A DNA stretch of 43,219 nt from Hofstenia miamia (lineage: Eukaryota > Xenacoelomorpha > Acoela). Of the stretch, positions 10,985 through 20,939 are shown piece by piece. The position numbers were made by a program, and so were the translations under genes. The notes below the pieces were generated by a model, which saw only the letters and a list, made by a program, of their open reading frames with translations, was not told where the DNA came from and ran no database searches. Every line of letters begins with the position of its first letter. Position 1 is the stretch's first letter. The stretch lies in the NCBI GenBank assembly GCA_004352715.1, contig SCFE01000011.1:3121917-3165135 (forward strand), read 5' to 3'.

Positions 10985-11387
10985 ATTAAAAGCTAGAAGT
11001 CTAAATTTGAATAGAAATTATTTTCGTTAAATTGCAAAATTTAGATCAAATTCAATTTTTTTATAACAGAAATCCAAATTTGTTCAATTCAGAGTATGAA
11101 AATTTTAATGTTTTTGTTAAAATAGGGATAGTAAAAGTGGTGGCCTTATGCAAATTGTACTAAAAGTTGTAAATCTAATATGTATAAAAGAATTCGAATC
11201 ATATCATTCTGTTTTTGAATCATTATTTATTGAAATTAAATCACCTACAAATTCTTTGGAAAATGAATTAATGAATGTTTCTTATAAGCCAAATAAGAAC
11301 ATTCTTGTAGAGTACAGAAAATTTAAATGCAATGAGATTTCAGATATTCCTAGTGATAACTCCTCAATAAGCATATCAGGACTTTAC
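10985..11387 (+). pseudogene. LINE 5' fragment: APE-type endonuclease domain
   Basis: Two plus-strand frames joined by a frameshift near 11130 give FNSEYENFNVFVK, then SGGLMQIVLKVVN, ESYHSVFESLFIEI and YKPNKNILVEYRKF. This order (a target-like YxxF block, a SGGG-type block, then ESLFIEI) is that of the apurinic endonuclease domain of LINEs of the CR1/Jockey type, which nicks target DNA. It stops at 11387 where the element B LTR begins. The matching RT half lies at 28861-31030 on the same strand, beyond the 3' LTR of B. It is inactive. Confidence 0.6.
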
Positions 11388-11973
11388 TGTAGAGTCACTC
11401 GGGGACATTCAAATATTTCTCTGGAATTTTATTTATTTTTAATTTGTTAGTTTTGTATTTCCTACGTCACCCTTGACGTCACCTCATAAATTCAAGGTTA
11501 ATTTTCATTGCAGTTACTTTGTCAACTCAATGATATATGACGTGTTATTTCGCTTGCTCACTTGAATTTGCGAGGGAATGATTGTGTGATTTGAATTTGT
11601 AAACAATTAGCAGGTAATGATTAACATTTTGCATAAATAGGGAATGATTGTAGCAATCATTTGTTTGGGCACTGCCCTCAAATTACCCTTAACATAATGA
11701 TTGCTTAAGTCATGACAACTATTTGGGAGTCCTGCTAACCTGGCACCAGTGCGATGCGTAACTCTGGATGGCTTGCAGCCTAAATTGTGGTTTGTATTAG
11801 GTTAGGACTAGGCACAGCGAAATAATAAACCTTTCATTCTTGTCATACATGCACTTATAACAACTGACACAGAGATTAAATTATGCTGTTGGCAAACATG
11901 AATGCACAGCAATTATGTGCTAAATAATAGTTAGCTGAGAGATAAAAACCACTTTGAGACTCCTATTTTGCAT
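11388..11973 (+). repeat. 5' LTR of element B
   Basis: It matches 27847-28470 over most of its length. It starts TGTAGAGTCACTC and the match fades after cctattttgcatt. A TATA-like cataaatag (11632-11640) and AATAAA (11824-11829) fit a promoter and polyadenylation site. A central stretch (gggaatgattgtagcaatca...) differs completely from the 3' LTR. The 3' boundary is uncertain: weak similarity (ctggacgccg) continues to about 12110. Confidence 0.75.
11632..11640 (+). promoter_or_regulatory. TATA-like box in the 5' LTR of B
   Basis: CATAAATAG, in the position of TATAAATAG (28086-28094) in the 3' LTR. It would start the element transcript. The 5' copy has lost the first T. Confidence 0.45.
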
Positions 11974-12239
11974 TTCCCCTTTTCTGAGAAGAGTTATTTT
12001 TTCTGTTCTTTTACTTGTAGTAAATGGATTCAAACAATACTGTCATTTTTCTCCTTTTGGGTCCCCCTTAGAGGGCGTCCCCTGTACAAGCATTGACAGC
12101 CTGGACGCCGCCCCTTGCACTGTTGGATCACTGATCAGTTTATCTCATCCAACCTCACCAGATCCACTGCCTAGTTTACCAAATTATGAGTGATGAACAC
12201 TCATAATGCCCCAACAATTCCACTTTGTCTTTTAACTTC

Positions 12240-13502
12240 AGACCCTACCCCCCCCCCTAATTCGACCACAAATCTCTCAAGATTGAGAATCTGCGAGATT
12301 TGCTGTCACAGCAAGTTGCACTGCAAGTTGAAGGAGAGGGAAGCATCGAGGCTCTCCAGGCTGAGCTCAACACCCAGCATGTCAAGTTCCAAAGGATGGA
12401 GCAGAAATTACTTGACTCAATTCTGTCCCTGCAATTACAAGTTAGTCAACTCACATCTGCACCAAAGCCAACCCCACCTCCTAGCTGTGATGACTATGTC
12501 ACTACTGCTGCACTTGAGGATTTTGGCGAGCAACTCATGAGTTGGTTTGATTGCATGTTGGTCTGAGCCCCTTCAGGCAAATCAATTCCTCCCAGATCAA
12601 CTTCCCAACAGGCGGCCACTATTAGCTGCAAGCCTACATTTACACAATCTGCAATTTCATTTGTGTCAACGTTGCCCCCAGCTCTACCCATTCCCTGTTA
12701 GCACCACTGTTGTGCCCACTGCTTCCAAGCACACTGCCAATTGGAGCCCTCTGTCTGGTGCAACTTGTGGGTCTGTGATGCATGGCTGACCATGGTTCAC
12801 CAGCTCTGTTCTTCCTGTTGAGCCTCAAGGAGGCCCTGAATGCTTCAATAAGCACTCCACATTACCAAAATTTACTGGCCAAAATGATGCTGTCTCCCAA
12901 ACCTTTGAGGAATGGTTCTTCCTGTTTGAGCTGACAATGTGGCAATACTGGAAGACTCAAGATGCTGCCATATCACAATTCCCCTTATACCTCAGTGGAC
13001 TGGCTTACAACCAGCATATGATGTTGGACAAAGCAACGAAATCAAACTACCAATTGTTGGTTGGGTATTTTGAAGACCATTACAAGGCGCCCCAAATTAA
13101 GCACCAATACAGAACCCTTCTATGTGACATGGCTTTCAGAAGGGCGATGATGTAAGGAACTATATAACCCAAGTCAAGAGGCTTTTCCGCCTAAGTAGTC
13201 TTTCACCTGAGTATTCGCGTCATGACATGTTCACTTACATCTGCCACACGTTTTCACCAGCTCTTCTTTCCCGATTGGAGCTCAAGTGTGATCTAGAGGA
13301 CGACCTGCATACTATCATCAGAAAAGCAATCAGTATTGTTTATCTCATGCACATCACTAGTCGAATCAATAAGGACGTTGCTGAGTTGAAATCTGCCTCT
13401 GGCATCAGCAAGCCCCCAGTCAGGGGAGGCCCCTCTCTAATGAAGAAAAAGTGTGATCCACTCACTAGATGCCTCCCAGCAAATGAGCGCAAGAGATCTT
13501 AG
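12240..13502 (+). pseudogene. Element B gag polyprotein, broken
   Basis: Gag would form the particle. The first part (about 12270-12566) is a coiled-coil-like stretch: LRDLLSQQVALQ, IEALQAELNTQH, KFQRMEQKLLDSILSLQLQ. The capsid part begins near 12855 with TLPKFTGQ and FEEWFFLFELTMWQY, then PLYLSGLAYNQH and KSNYQLLVGYFEDHY, typical of the retrotransposon gag domain. A frameshift near 13150 leads into DVRNYITQVKRLFRLS and SRLELKCDLEDDLHTIIRKA, ending at TAG 13500-13502. There is a stop at 12566 and scrambled frames at 12567-12850. I see no CCHC knuckle, unlike element C. The same blocks occur in gag of C. Confidence 0.75.
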
Positions 13503-13506
13503 TGAT

Positions 13507-14238
13507 TACCCACCTCATGCAGAACAATGTAATTACAGTCATTATCAATGGAGTCAAGTGAATGCTACTGTGGATACTGGATCTGCTGCCTCAATTATCA
13601 GTGATGTATATTGCTCAGCTCTATGCATGAGCAGGGATGCTCTAGATCCGTCCATTCTTAACTTGATTGATGCCTTGGTAAACCCGATCTCCCTGAGAGG
13701 CAAGGTAAAAGATTTTGATATACATATTAATAACAAGCTGTTCCAGGTCGACCTGGTAGTCATGGACACTTCTGACCACCCACTCCCATATGATATCATT
13801 TTAGGGAGTGACTTCCTCAAATGCAACTCATGTGTGATCAATTTTGGAAACAAGACAGTTTTGATGCAAGATGACGAAGCAACCTGGTTGACAATAGTCC
13901 TGGACAAAGAGCTCTTTCTCAATTTAACTGAGTCAACAATTGTTGAAGGCCACCACTGGACTCACGTCCCCATCTCTTCTTGTAAAGTGTATGACAGAAA
14001 TGTTGTGGTTGTTGGACCCAAAGGAAGCAGCCCAAGTGGCATTAAGCTGTCACCTGATTTGTGCCATGTCAAGCATGGTAAATCTTACGTCAATATACTT
14101 AACAACTCCTGTTCTCCAGTTCAAATCAATGCTGATAAGTTCACAATTATGGCTGTGCCTGTCAGGCTAACTGCAGTGTCTGCTGACTGCTTACCCATTT
14201 TCACTGCCATACATGATATAGAGGGACGGACCTTGTGA
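13507..14238 (+). pseudogene. Element B pol: aspartic protease and linker
   Basis: It sits in the 13453-14238 reading frame (ends TGA). The active site VDTGSAASII is at about 13570-13600, followed by LPYDIILGSDFL, the second conserved strand of retroviral-type aspartic proteases. The protease would cut Gag-Pol. After it comes a linker with CHVKHGKSYVNIL, matching CMIKHGKGRIPIL in C (about 22980). This stretch has no internal stop, but flanking domains are broken. It overlaps the next frame at 14235. Confidence 0.8.
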
Positions 14239-15660
14239 AGATCATGGCAGTAACTGGTGAAATTCATCTGCACCTCAGTGAAGATGAATGCGAAGCTTTG
14301 AGATCACTGCTTCAGAGGAAGAACAAAGTATTTAATTATGGGACAATCAGCATAGGCAAAGCTGTTGGCGAGGAGCATTTGATCAACACCACGACTAACA
14401 AGCCAATAAGGTTGCCAGTGTGGCAGATTCCTGAAAGTCTTAGAGACGCATATGAAGACGTGTTAAGCAACCTCCTAGAGACTGGTATCATCCAGGCTAG
14501 CAATATCCCTTATGCAGCACCCACCATCTTCATAAAACAAGGAGACAAATATCGTCTCTGCATTGATTTTCATAAGCTAAATGATATTACAATCAAGGAT
14601 GCCTATCCTCTGCCAAGGATTGAGGACCTGCTTTATGACGCCAGTAAATTCAAGCTCTTTTCATGTCTGGACTTATGCAAAGCCTACTGGCAGGTGCCTA
14701 TGAAGGCTTCAGATATTCCTAAACTGCCTTTATAACGCCCTACTGTCTGTATGAGTGGCACTACATGGCTTTTGGTTTGTGCAATGCCCCTGTGACATTC
14801 CAGAGGTATGTGTCAAAGGTGTTGAAAGGTGACGCCAACCTATTAGAGCCTGGCATCTCAGCATACATTGACGATATTCTTGTTGCCAGTAACACATTTC
14901 ATGAACATCTCGACAAGTTAGAACACACCCTTGAGCTACTCCAGAATGCTGGATTGCAGGTGAATGGAAACAAATACACTCTTGCGCAGAATAAGGTCAC
15001 TTTCCTAGGGCACATGGTTGAACCAGGAAAGATCTCCATCAAGACGATTACCTTAACCAGATTGAGACACCTAAAAGCTGCAAGGATGTTCAAAGCCTCA
15101 TGGGCTTCGTAAATTATTACGGGATGTTTCTCCCCAACCTGGCTGAAAAGACAAAAAACATCTCTTGCTTACTGAGTAAGTCAGTTGAGTTCCAATGGAC
15201 GTGGTGAGAACAGGAAGAGCTCAAACTAATTAAAAAGGAGTTGAAAAGAATCCCAACACTCAACACCCCTGATTTCTCAAAGGGTTTCACTATTAATTGT
15301 GACGCCAGCACTGTGGCTATAAGCAGTGGCCTAAGCCAGGTAATCAATGGAGTCAAGAGTCCTGTCCAATATTTCAGCCGCAAACTGTGAACTGCAGAGC
15401 TTAACTATGGTGACACAAAGAGCTAAATGCTTGCAGTAGATGAGTCACTAAAGAAATTTAAGTACTTTATATTGGGACACCCTCTAATGCTGTGCACTGA
15501 CAACAGCGCTCTGGCCTGGCAAAAAAAGTTCTCTGGCAATAAATCAAGCATCGTAGCTAGATGGATAGAGTTCCTAAATGATTTCACTTTTACCATCAAA
15601 CACTGACCCAGCAGGCTCCAGCTGAACGCCAATTATTGGACAGCTCTTCTAAGCTACAAA
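14235..15660 (+). pseudogene. Element B pol: reverse transcriptase and RNase H, broken
   Basis: RT starts in the frame of 14235-14735 with motifs LPVWQIPESL, FIKQGDKYRLCIDF, YPLPRIEDLL and LDLCKAYWQVPM. A lost base near 14718 shifts into 14735-15112, with MAFGLCNAPVTFQRY and YIDDILV (catalytic Asp pair present). A second shift near 15045 leads to SLMGFVNYYGMFLPNLAEK and RNase H (INCDAS, TDNSALAW). Stops are seen at WTW TGA, RKL TGA (15388-15390), TKS TAA and IKH TGA (15604-15606). The TAA falls at the position of the conserved RNase H Glu. No active enzyme could be made. Confidence 0.88.
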
Positions 15661-16100
15661 CACAACTTAAAGTGGCTTGTGGGAAGGCAGGTGCAGTTCA
15701 GATTCATCCTCTTGGTAGAATAAGCACTGCCAGACATCAATGTTGTTTGGCATGGCAGAGCTATCCTGCCTATCCTCATGTGAGAAGAAATAACTGTAGA
15801 GAAGATCTGAAAGCATCAGAAATGCAATAAATAATGTCGGAAATTTTACTTTGAATAGCAGTGTACCTAAACAGTATCAAGCTACTCTAGTTAAGCAAAG
15901 GTTAATGAAATGTATACTACATTGGAGTAAAGAGTTAACATAATTACATCCCTGCCTGCACATAACAAGGAACAATGATTTAAAAGAATGATTTAATCTC
16001 AGTTAACGCCTGGTAGCAGATGCTACACAATTGGCGAGTTAGTGATTAGGGGCTCCTCTATGCTAAGAGCAGGAACAACTGTCTGGCTATCCTGGCATAT
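15661..16100 (+). pseudogene. Element B pol: decayed RNase H-integrase linker
   Basis: Short pieces in shifting frames (AILPILM, EEITVEKI, VPKQYQATLVKQR) resemble the linker of A and C (LLILMREEIPEQEIV in C). They are full of stops. There is no other gene here. Confidence 0.5.
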
Positions 16101-17442
16101 TACCAATGCGATCTAGTGAGACAAATTCATGAACATGGCCACCTGGGCATAGTACAAACAGAGAAAACCTTTAACGCCAGGTATGTGACCATTGGAATTC
16201 GAGCTGCATTAATTGATGTGATTGACAAGTGTGAACAATGCCTCTTACAGAATGTGAGTCATTTCCCTGAGCAACATGCAGCGCTCAAAAGCCAGACAGC
16301 CAAGAGGCCAAATGAAGTCGTCCACATGGAAGCTGTCCCATGACAACAAAGGATATCAGTACCTCCTGGTCATGGTCGACCATTTTACCAAATATGCGAG
16401 TGTGATCCCACTCAAGAACACTAGTGCTGAGCGGATAGCCAAGAAGATTATGAAGGAATGGTTTCTCAAGCTTGGGTCCATGGAAAGGCTGGTCTCTGAC
16501 AAAGGCCCACAGTTTGAAAACAATCTAATGACGGCCTTCAGCCACGAAATGGAAATCATACATGAGTTCACCACTGTCTACCATCATCAATCCAATGGCT
16601 TGGTAGAATGCCTGAACAGAACATTGACTAAGTTGTTGTGAGTAGCTTTAGCCTGAGTGGCCAGAAGCCAGTGGAGACGCATAGTCAAAGCCATCAAGTT
16701 TTTCTACAACACCTCCGTCCATGCAACTACTCAAGTAAGTCTGTTCAGAGCCATGTTTGGCAGGGAATCTCTAACACCTTTATCAATGATGTTCCCAAAG
16801 TACCATGACTCATATGTGGCACAACTGATGCATGAGCTACATCGCATCCATTTGACTATCTGCCACAACACTGGCCAGTCCGCCATCAGGCAGAAAAAAA
16901 ATTTTAATTGAAAACTGTAATGTGAGTAGCACCAGCAAGATGATAAGGTGTTTGCATATTTTCCACGCCCTGTCACATATCAAAACCAGGTGCTAAAGCT
17001 GGTTACAAACTGGCAGGGGCCTTTTACAATCAAGAAGGTGCTAGATCACAAAAAGTATACACTTAGTAATGGGAAGGTGGTTCACTTCCAATGGCGTAAA
17101 CAAGCCATCAAGGGCATTGAACAAGTAATTTTAGATGAGAACACTGAATTTACACTTGTAGACAATGGTATTGATGTATATGAAACCTATAATAATTTAA
17201 ATGTATATCCTGAAGAGGATTTTACTGACTCTGATTATAATGATACTAGTGTCACTGACACAGAACTAAGTAATAACCAAGTACTGCCCCATCTTTGGGC
17301 TAGAGAGGTCACTTTGTCAGATCCCCATAGCTGGGACCTTAACCTTAGTATTCTGTTTAGAGATGATCCCCAGTCAACAGAGCAGAAAGAAGCAAGGCCC
17401 ACCATCTCCACCACAATGTCACCAAGTACACTGGAGGATTAA
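16101..17442 (+). pseudogene. Element B pol: integrase with GPY/F domain and extended tail
   Basis: The HHCC zinc finger is visible as HEHGHLG...KCEQCLLQ (16124-16250). The core has a VVHMEAVP block in which the first catalytic Asp reads Glu, then VSDKGPQFENN (Asp) and NGLVECLNRTL (Glu). TGA codons follow at about 16639-16655. FYNTSVHATTQVS and SAIRQKKNFN come next, then a stop cluster near 16910-16925. The C-terminal module NWQGPFTIKKVL is the GPY/F domain that helps target choice. A long acidic tail follows, ending at TAA 17440-17442, with a block VLP...DPHSWDLNLSILFR also found in C. Confidence 0.88.
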
Positions 17443-17644
17443 CACCCGTGAGAGTTCAGATGCTTTGACTAGGCGTGGGAGATGCATATCCCAGCCTGAA
17501 GAAGCAAGTGATCTAAAGTCAGTATGCCATGAGGGCACTGAGCAGATTCCAACCTTTTCAGGGCAATACATAACCCTGATGGTGATGAGAGCCAATAGCA
17601 CACCTGCGACCCAGTCCTGCTACTACGTGGGGAGATGCATATAT
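17443..17644 (+). pseudogene. Element B: remnant between pol and the insertion of C
   Basis: About 200 bp reading mostly open in one frame (RESSDALTRRG, EASDLKSVCHEG). It lies where ORF3 should start by comparison with C, but has no clear match to the 289-codon ORF of C, so most of the ORF3 N-terminus may be deleted. The sequence cgtggg(g)agatgcatat occurs twice, at about 17475 and 17627, the second one abutting the C boundary. Confidence 0.4.
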
Positions 17645-17666
17645 TGTAATATCCTCTACCAGGCAT
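17645..17666 (-). repeat. 22-bp stub of the element C 3' LTR
   Basis: The 22 bases from TGTAATATCC to CAGGCAT are identical to 25461-25482, the inner end of the 5' LTR, then the two sequences diverge at once. The rest of the 3' LTR and the end of ORF3 seem deleted. An alternative is that it is an LTR start of another element with the same end. Confidence 0.65.
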
Positions 17667-17783
17667 CTTTCTGCACTAATGTTTTTTTTCTAATCTCGGC
17701 TGTGCTTACCAGTTTTTATTTGATAATTTTTCTCATTGTCAGCCATGGTTGATGTTCCAATTGTTTCATGCATGTTTTGGATG

Positions 17784-18329
17784 TCACTCCCCACATGTAC
17801 TTTTCATTGGTTCGTTGAATATGGTGATTTCACAGGGGCACATCCCTGTCTTGTTAGCAATGCTTATTACTGACATCTTTCCCATTGGATTTTCATTCAT
17901 TATCATTCAACTAAGTATTTTTTCCATCGTCTGTATTGGCTTTTCTGATCTATTCAGTGACTCCGGCTTTCCTGTGTGACCTTTTAGTAGCCAATTTTTT
18001 GTTTTCGTATTTATTGGAGCTATCACTATCTCATACTTTTTCACTTTTGCTAATCTATGGCAGGTGTGTCACAAGATCGGGAGTTTCAGTTCTGCCTCTT
18101 TGGGTGTAAAAATTGCTAGTATCCATGCTGTTGTTCTGTAGCATACCTCTGGTGCATTCTTTTCTTCAAATAATAACTGTTTGAAATCTTTTCTCATGTT
18201 AAGCTCATAGGCTTTGTTCACCTCTGATAATGCCATTTCCACCTACTTGTGAAATTTCCATGATGGTGCTTCGATTTTTATTTCTGCCAACCTTCCTCTA
18301 CTTTTTGTTGTAATTTCATGTTTCTCCAT
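17784..18329 (-). pseudogene. Element C ORF3, second part (unknown function), broken
   Basis: On the minus strand one frame runs from ATG 18329-18327 to TGA 17786-17784 with three internal stops: TAG after WKFHK, TGA after LKLPIL, and TGA after MEKILS. It continues the 289-codon ORF upstream after a frameshift near 18335. It aligns with ORF3 of B after the insertion: EIKIEAPS with EIKSPSAE, LLFEEKNAPE with WLFLERNIPE, AWILAIF with AIWVLAIF, KNWLLKGH with KNWLLHH, and GMCPCEITIF with GICPSDINIF. No known fold or active site is recognised. The C-terminal half present in B is missing; only 117 bp separate it from the LTR stub. Confidence 0.7.
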
Positions 18330-18340
18330 ATTGTTTGAAT

Positions 18341-19210
18341 TTATTGGAGATGTTCCTGTTTTTGTGTCAGACTGCACTTTATGAATAATGTGTTGGCCTT
18401 TTCTATTCCATCTGTGTTTGACGTTAATTCTATTGTTTTTGTTTGTCTATAGAGGTTGATTGTGATGCATGGATCTACCATGATTCTGTAGATTTGTGCC
18501 CAGTAGTCTCTCTGTAAATCAAATCGTATTAACTCTGGGATTGTCGTCATTCTTGGTGTTCTCTCCCATGGGAAGATATTTTCAGCTAACATACATGCTT
18601 CTTTTAGGTGCTTGGGGATGTATTCATTTGTTGATATCATGGTGATTACTACTCTGACGTTTTGTACTCTTGCCATTCTTGACGTATCATCTATCTTCTT
18701 CTCCAAATTTTTCGTATATTCTTTTTGTTTCAGTATGTGTATGATCGTGAGATTTTCTTCATCAATGTTTATTTCCGGTATTTCAGCTATTTTGTCTTTG
18801 TATGCCATTATAACTTGTGTTGTGTCCAGTGTGAACTCATTGTTGAATATGATGTGCACTGTGCTTCGCATGTATGGTCTCTCTAATGTTTCATTCATCT
18901 CTTGAGGGTAGCTTATAATCACATTTATTTTTGGTCTGTTATTTGCATTGAGCACTATTGGTAGATTCTTCCCTTCAGTTCTCATGACTTTCAGTATGTG
19001 TGCTTTCATTTCTGGAGATAACTTTGTGAATGCATTGTAATGCATCTTTGATGTTCCCATAAAGTAAGGATGTAGGGTTTCTCCATTGATTTTAGACATC
19101 TGCTTTTCTCTTTCTTTTGATTGTACAGTTCTCTCCAAAGTAGTTTCTGAGGAGGCATGTAGCTGAGTCATCCTTAATGGTAGTTTGCTGGTGCTTGGTT
19201 CACAGTCCAA
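18341..19210 (-). CDS. Element C ORF3, first part: 289-codon open frame, unknown function
   Basis: The longest uninterrupted frame of element C. It lies downstream of integrase, where envelope or accessory genes sit in some gypsy elements. It has no signal peptide, no hydrophobic membrane segment and few Cys. The N-terminus is Ser/Thr-rich (TSKLPLRMTQLHASSETT). Then come GETLHPYFMGTS, a basic and helical stretch, RVQNVRVVITMIST and FDLQRDYWAQIYRIMVDP. The start at 19210 is simply the first Met; open sequence extends further upstream past stops at about 19260. The frame is lost near 18340 but homologous coding continues at 18329. A nucleic-acid-binding or particle accessory role is possible but unproven. 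Confidence 0.6.
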   Translation of the reverse strand: MDCEPSTSKLPLRMTQLHASSETTLERTVQSKEREKQMSKINGETLHPYFMGTSKMHYNAFTKLSPEMKAHILKVMRTEGKNLPIVLNANNRPKINVIISYPQEMNETLERPYMRSTVHIIFNNEFTLDTTQVIMAYKDKIAEIPEINIDEENLTIIHILKQKEYTKNLEKKIDDTSRMARVQNVRVVITMISTNEYIPKHLKEACMLAENIFPWERTPRMTTIPELIRFDLQRDYWAQIYRIMVDPCITINLYRQTKTIELTSNTDGIEKANTLFIKCSLTQKQEHLQ

Positions 19211-19537
19211 AGGCTGTGAACCTGTGCTAATAGTTTCTACTGATTTGCCCTTGAATCAGCTTGCAGTTACTCCTATCAGCACTTGACCAGGTGTGGTTCC
19301 AATTGGGATAATGTCAGCCTTGAATCGCTTTCATATCTCCACAGTTCTTCCACCACTTACACCTTCCCCTGGAACTCCTTGTGTCTCACCACCCTTGAAT
19401 CAGCGTCATAGACTTTGGGAGGGAAATTTGGGATGTGCACCAGTTTTCTGCATGCCTCCCTGGTGGTAGACGCTTCTTGTCCATTGGTCTCCCTTCCCTT
19501 GAATCAGCCTTGGGGACAACTAGGACGCCTTCTCACT
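19211..19537 (-). repeat. pol-ORF3 junction with a recurring 13-bp word
   Basis: The word CCCTTGAATCAGC occurs at 19248-19260, 19391-19403 and 19496-19508, with a shorter form at about 19318. Two variants lie in pol at 22744-22756 and 22798-22810. On the minus strand the stretch carries several stops and reads as a low-conservation linker between integrase and ORF3. Confidence 0.55.
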
Positions 19538-20939
19538 CTACATCATCTGTTCATTTGTTATTTGTTGAGTCGAAATCTGGTTTGAGAACTTCTTCGAACT
19601 CTCCTTCTCCTGTTCATGGTTGAGAGCTCCTCTGGTTGTTGATTCCTGCGCACTCTCTTGTTCATCAGGGGGTGCATCATTTTCCTGTAATTTCCTAAAT
19701 GCAGTTAGTAAATTTATATCCCATATTTCAGGGTCATCTATAGGTTTATTTCTTGCTGTCCTCTGGGGCAGCACTCTTTGGCTCAAGTTATCGTCTCTGA
19801 TGTCCACTGTATATTCATCGTCAAATTCTTCTTTGTGTAGGCTGTCTAAATCATACATATCATATATAATTTCATTGCCATTAATTTGGCATATTTTGAA
19901 TTCGGCGTTCTCATCTATCTTTGTCTCTTCAATGTCTGCTGTTGCTCTCTTCAAGTTTTGAAAATGTAATAGTCTATTATTGTCTAACATATATTCATTG
20001 TTTGGTAGTGTTTGTGTTATTGTGTGGGGGTCAGACCAACTTTTGGACTTGGTTTGTGTCTGTGAGTTTAATCAGTGTGAACACATATACTTTATCTCCT
20101 ACTTTGTGTGCATGACCATAAATTTTTTTATTGTAATTGCGTTTCTGTCTCACTGCTGATTTTTTTATGTTGTGGCACATCATTTTGTGGATTCCTGTAA
20201 TTTGGTCTTTCAGTTGTTGTATGTATGCATTGTCCAACTTTCCACTGTAGTTGGTGTATTGCATTGAAAGCAGGGTTGCCACTTCTCTTCTGAACCATGC
20301 CTTGAATGGTGAGACTCCAGTCATTGCATGCACTGAGGTGTTATAATAGTATTCAATCATTTCAATGACTTCTCTCCATCTGCTTCTCCCTATCCTTGTT
20401 GTTGCTACTCTGATTAGCTTAATTTGTGTTTGATTGATTCACTCCACTGCTCCGTTGGCCTGCAGATGATATGTGGTTGTTCACTTGCTTGCAATTTCCA
20501 GGAGCTTTGCCATTTCCTGGAAAAATCCACTCTCAAATTGGGGCCTCTTATCTGTTATAATCATTTCCATTAGTCCTAGTTGCAGTATCCATTCTTTTAA
20601 GACTAGTTCTGCTGTGGTTTCTGCCATGGTATTCTGCATTGGGACCATCCTTGAATACTTAGTAAAATTATCTACCATCACTAGTAAATATTGATAGCCT
20701 TCTGCATCCTTCAATAGCATTTGAAGGTCTATGTGGACTATTTCATTGGGTTGAGTTGCAATAATTTTTTCTAATGGCGCTCTTTGTGTTGGAAAGTGTT
20801 GTTTATTATTGAGGAGGCATGTTGTGCACTTATTAATGATGTCCTCTATTACTTTCCTCATGGCTGTCATTATGAATCTTGCATTGAATGTCTTCTCCAT
20901 CTGTGTAATTCTCAAATGACCTTTCTCATGTATTTTTCA
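19538..20939 (-). pseudogene. Element C pol: integrase with GPY/F-like domain and tail
   Basis: The zinc-finger part reads KIHEKGHLRI...NKCTTCLLN. The core has VHIDLQMLL (first Asp), IITDKRPQFES (second Asp) and NGAVE followed by TGA (the catalytic Glu is present, but the chain stops). FYNTSVHA-type YYYNTSVHAMTGVSPFKA and SAVRQKRNYNKK follow. The GPY/F module is decayed to WSDPHTITQTL. The tail of about 100 residues ends at 19538 and shares RVLP...DDPEIWDINLLTAFR with element B. A TGA at 20937-20939 separates it from the linker, where B has Arg. It would catalyse insertion of the element cDNA. Confidence 0.88.

Noticed and set aside
11954-12193. 79-codon plus-strand ORF after the 5' LTR of B
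   Set aside because: It lies in the expected leader and LTR tail; no gag motif and no match in element C.
17749-17979. Hydrophobic plus-strand ORF that looks like a membrane protein
   Set aside because: Antisense of the Lys/Glu-rich ORF3 of element C, which has homology on the minus strand.
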